Source of the DNA: JBEATZ01 sp041178545
GTDB taxonomy: Bacteria > Planctomycetota > UBA1135 > UBA2386
Direction: 5' to 3'
Assembly (NCBI GenBank): GCA_041178545.1
Contig: JBEGVB010000194.1
Location: forward strand, 1-14,555
Length of the DNA: 14,555 bases
The notes beneath the pieces were generated by a model that made no database searches, was not told where the DNA came from, and worked only from the letters and a program-made list of their open reading frames with translations. Shown piece after piece: positions 14,102-14,555 of this stretch. A program made the translations under genes and the position numbers. The first letter of the stretch is position 1. Each line of letters starts with the position of its first letter.

Positions 14102-14555
14102 GGGGGAAGAGGGGAGCGGTGGTCGAGGCGGAAGGCGCGGCGGGAGGTGGAGCGGGGATGGAGAGGAGAAACTGTGAGGGGATGAGGGCGCGCGGACACG
14201 GTGCGGGGGATGAGGAGGTTGGCGGCGTGGGCGAGGAGCGCGCGCGGAAACGGAGGCTGGAAGAGAGGCCGGGGAGCGGGAGCGGTGGACAAGGCGGAGG
14301 GCGCGGCGGGAGGTGGAGCGGGGACGGAGAGGAGAAACTGTGATGGGGAAGAGGGCGCACGGTCGCGGCGCGGTAGATGAGGAGGTGGGCGGCGTGGGCG
14401 AGGTGCGCGCGCGGAGACGGAGGCTGGAAGAGAGGGCCAGGGAGTGGGAACGGTGGACAAGGCGGAGGGCGCGGCGGGGTGATGGAGCGGGGATGGAAAG
14501 GAGAACCTGTGAAGGGGAAGAGGGCGCGCGGACGTGGCGCGGGAGATGAGGAGGT
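14102..14555 (+). repeat. Purine-rich tandem repeat of 166-169 bp, running off the window
   Basis: This 454-bp stretch holds no gene. It begins directly after the antiporter stop and consists of a partial unit (14102-14177), a 166-bp unit (14178-14343), a 169-bp unit (14344-14512) and the start of a fourth (14513-14555). Each unit ends in GAGAA(A/C)CTGTGA. The two full units differ at roughly 21 positions by my hand alignment, about 87% identity. The plus strand is almost only G and A with scattered C and T, unlike the rest of the window. Units begin with GGGGA(T/A)GAGGGCGC and contain conserved GATGAGGAGGT and GACGGAGGCTGGAAGAGAGG-type blocks. Neither 166 nor 169 is divisible by three, so no repeated peptide can be read in one frame; open frames here are artefacts of composition. 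Confidence 0.85.

Noticed and set aside
13438..14549. Open frames running through the tandem repeat on both strands
   Set aside because: Repeat units of 166 and 169 bp shift the frame at each copy, so no repeated peptide exists. The predicted peptides are Arg/Gly- or Pro/Ser-rich composition artefacts.
14102..14555. CRISPR array at the window end
   Set aside because: Units are 166-169 bp and diverge along their whole length, with no short identical repeat and unique spacer pattern, and there are no cas genes nearby.

Overview
The window is very GC-rich and densely packed. It reads as a chromosomal segment of a Planctomycetota bacterium. The evidence is the DUF1552 plus DUF1592-type (PSD1-like, cytochrome-bearing) gene pair, a secreted DUF1080 (3-keto-disaccharide hydrolase-like) protein, and exported proteins with a C-terminal beta-rich module starting in a YGTGC motif. 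This is an inference from family content; I see no rRNA, tRNA, CRISPR array or transposase.

Layout. 1-3333 (minus strand): a two-gene operon for a secreted di-heme DUF1587/1595/1592/1588/1585 protein followed by a Tat-type DUF1552 protein, cut by the window edge. 3426-6287 (plus): an exported YGTGC-module protein, a histidine kinase and an OmpR-type response regulator in one tight operon. 6315-8278 (minus): an astacin-type secreted metalloprotease preceded by an XRE regulator. 8324-9688 (plus): a small sigma-factor-like protein, divergent from the XRE gene across an AT-richer region with two near-identical dyads, then the DUF1080 protein. 9701-11325 (minus): a cupin lipoprotein translationally coupled to a protein I recognise as a bacterial relative of the Vms1/ANKZF1 release-factor domain (VLRF1). 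11372-14101 (plus): an FprA/adrenodoxin-type ferredoxin-NADP reductase and a ChaA-type Ca2+(Na+)/H+ antiporter. 14102-14555: a purine-rich, G-rich tandem repeat of 166-169 bp that leaves the window and is not coding.

Most of the content is exported (two heme/Tat proteins, the YGTGC protein, the astacin, DUF1080 and the lipoprotein) together with regulators (two-component pair, XRE, sigma-like). The most unusual points are: the VLRF1-like protein in an operon with an extracytoplasmic cupin lipoprotein; the paired dyads between the XRE and sigma-like genes; a recurring TANNNT box 6-9 nt before the ATG of genes that head transcription units, suggesting leaderless or very short-leader transcripts; a shared C-terminal module in the YGTGC protein and the astacin; and the edge repeat array.
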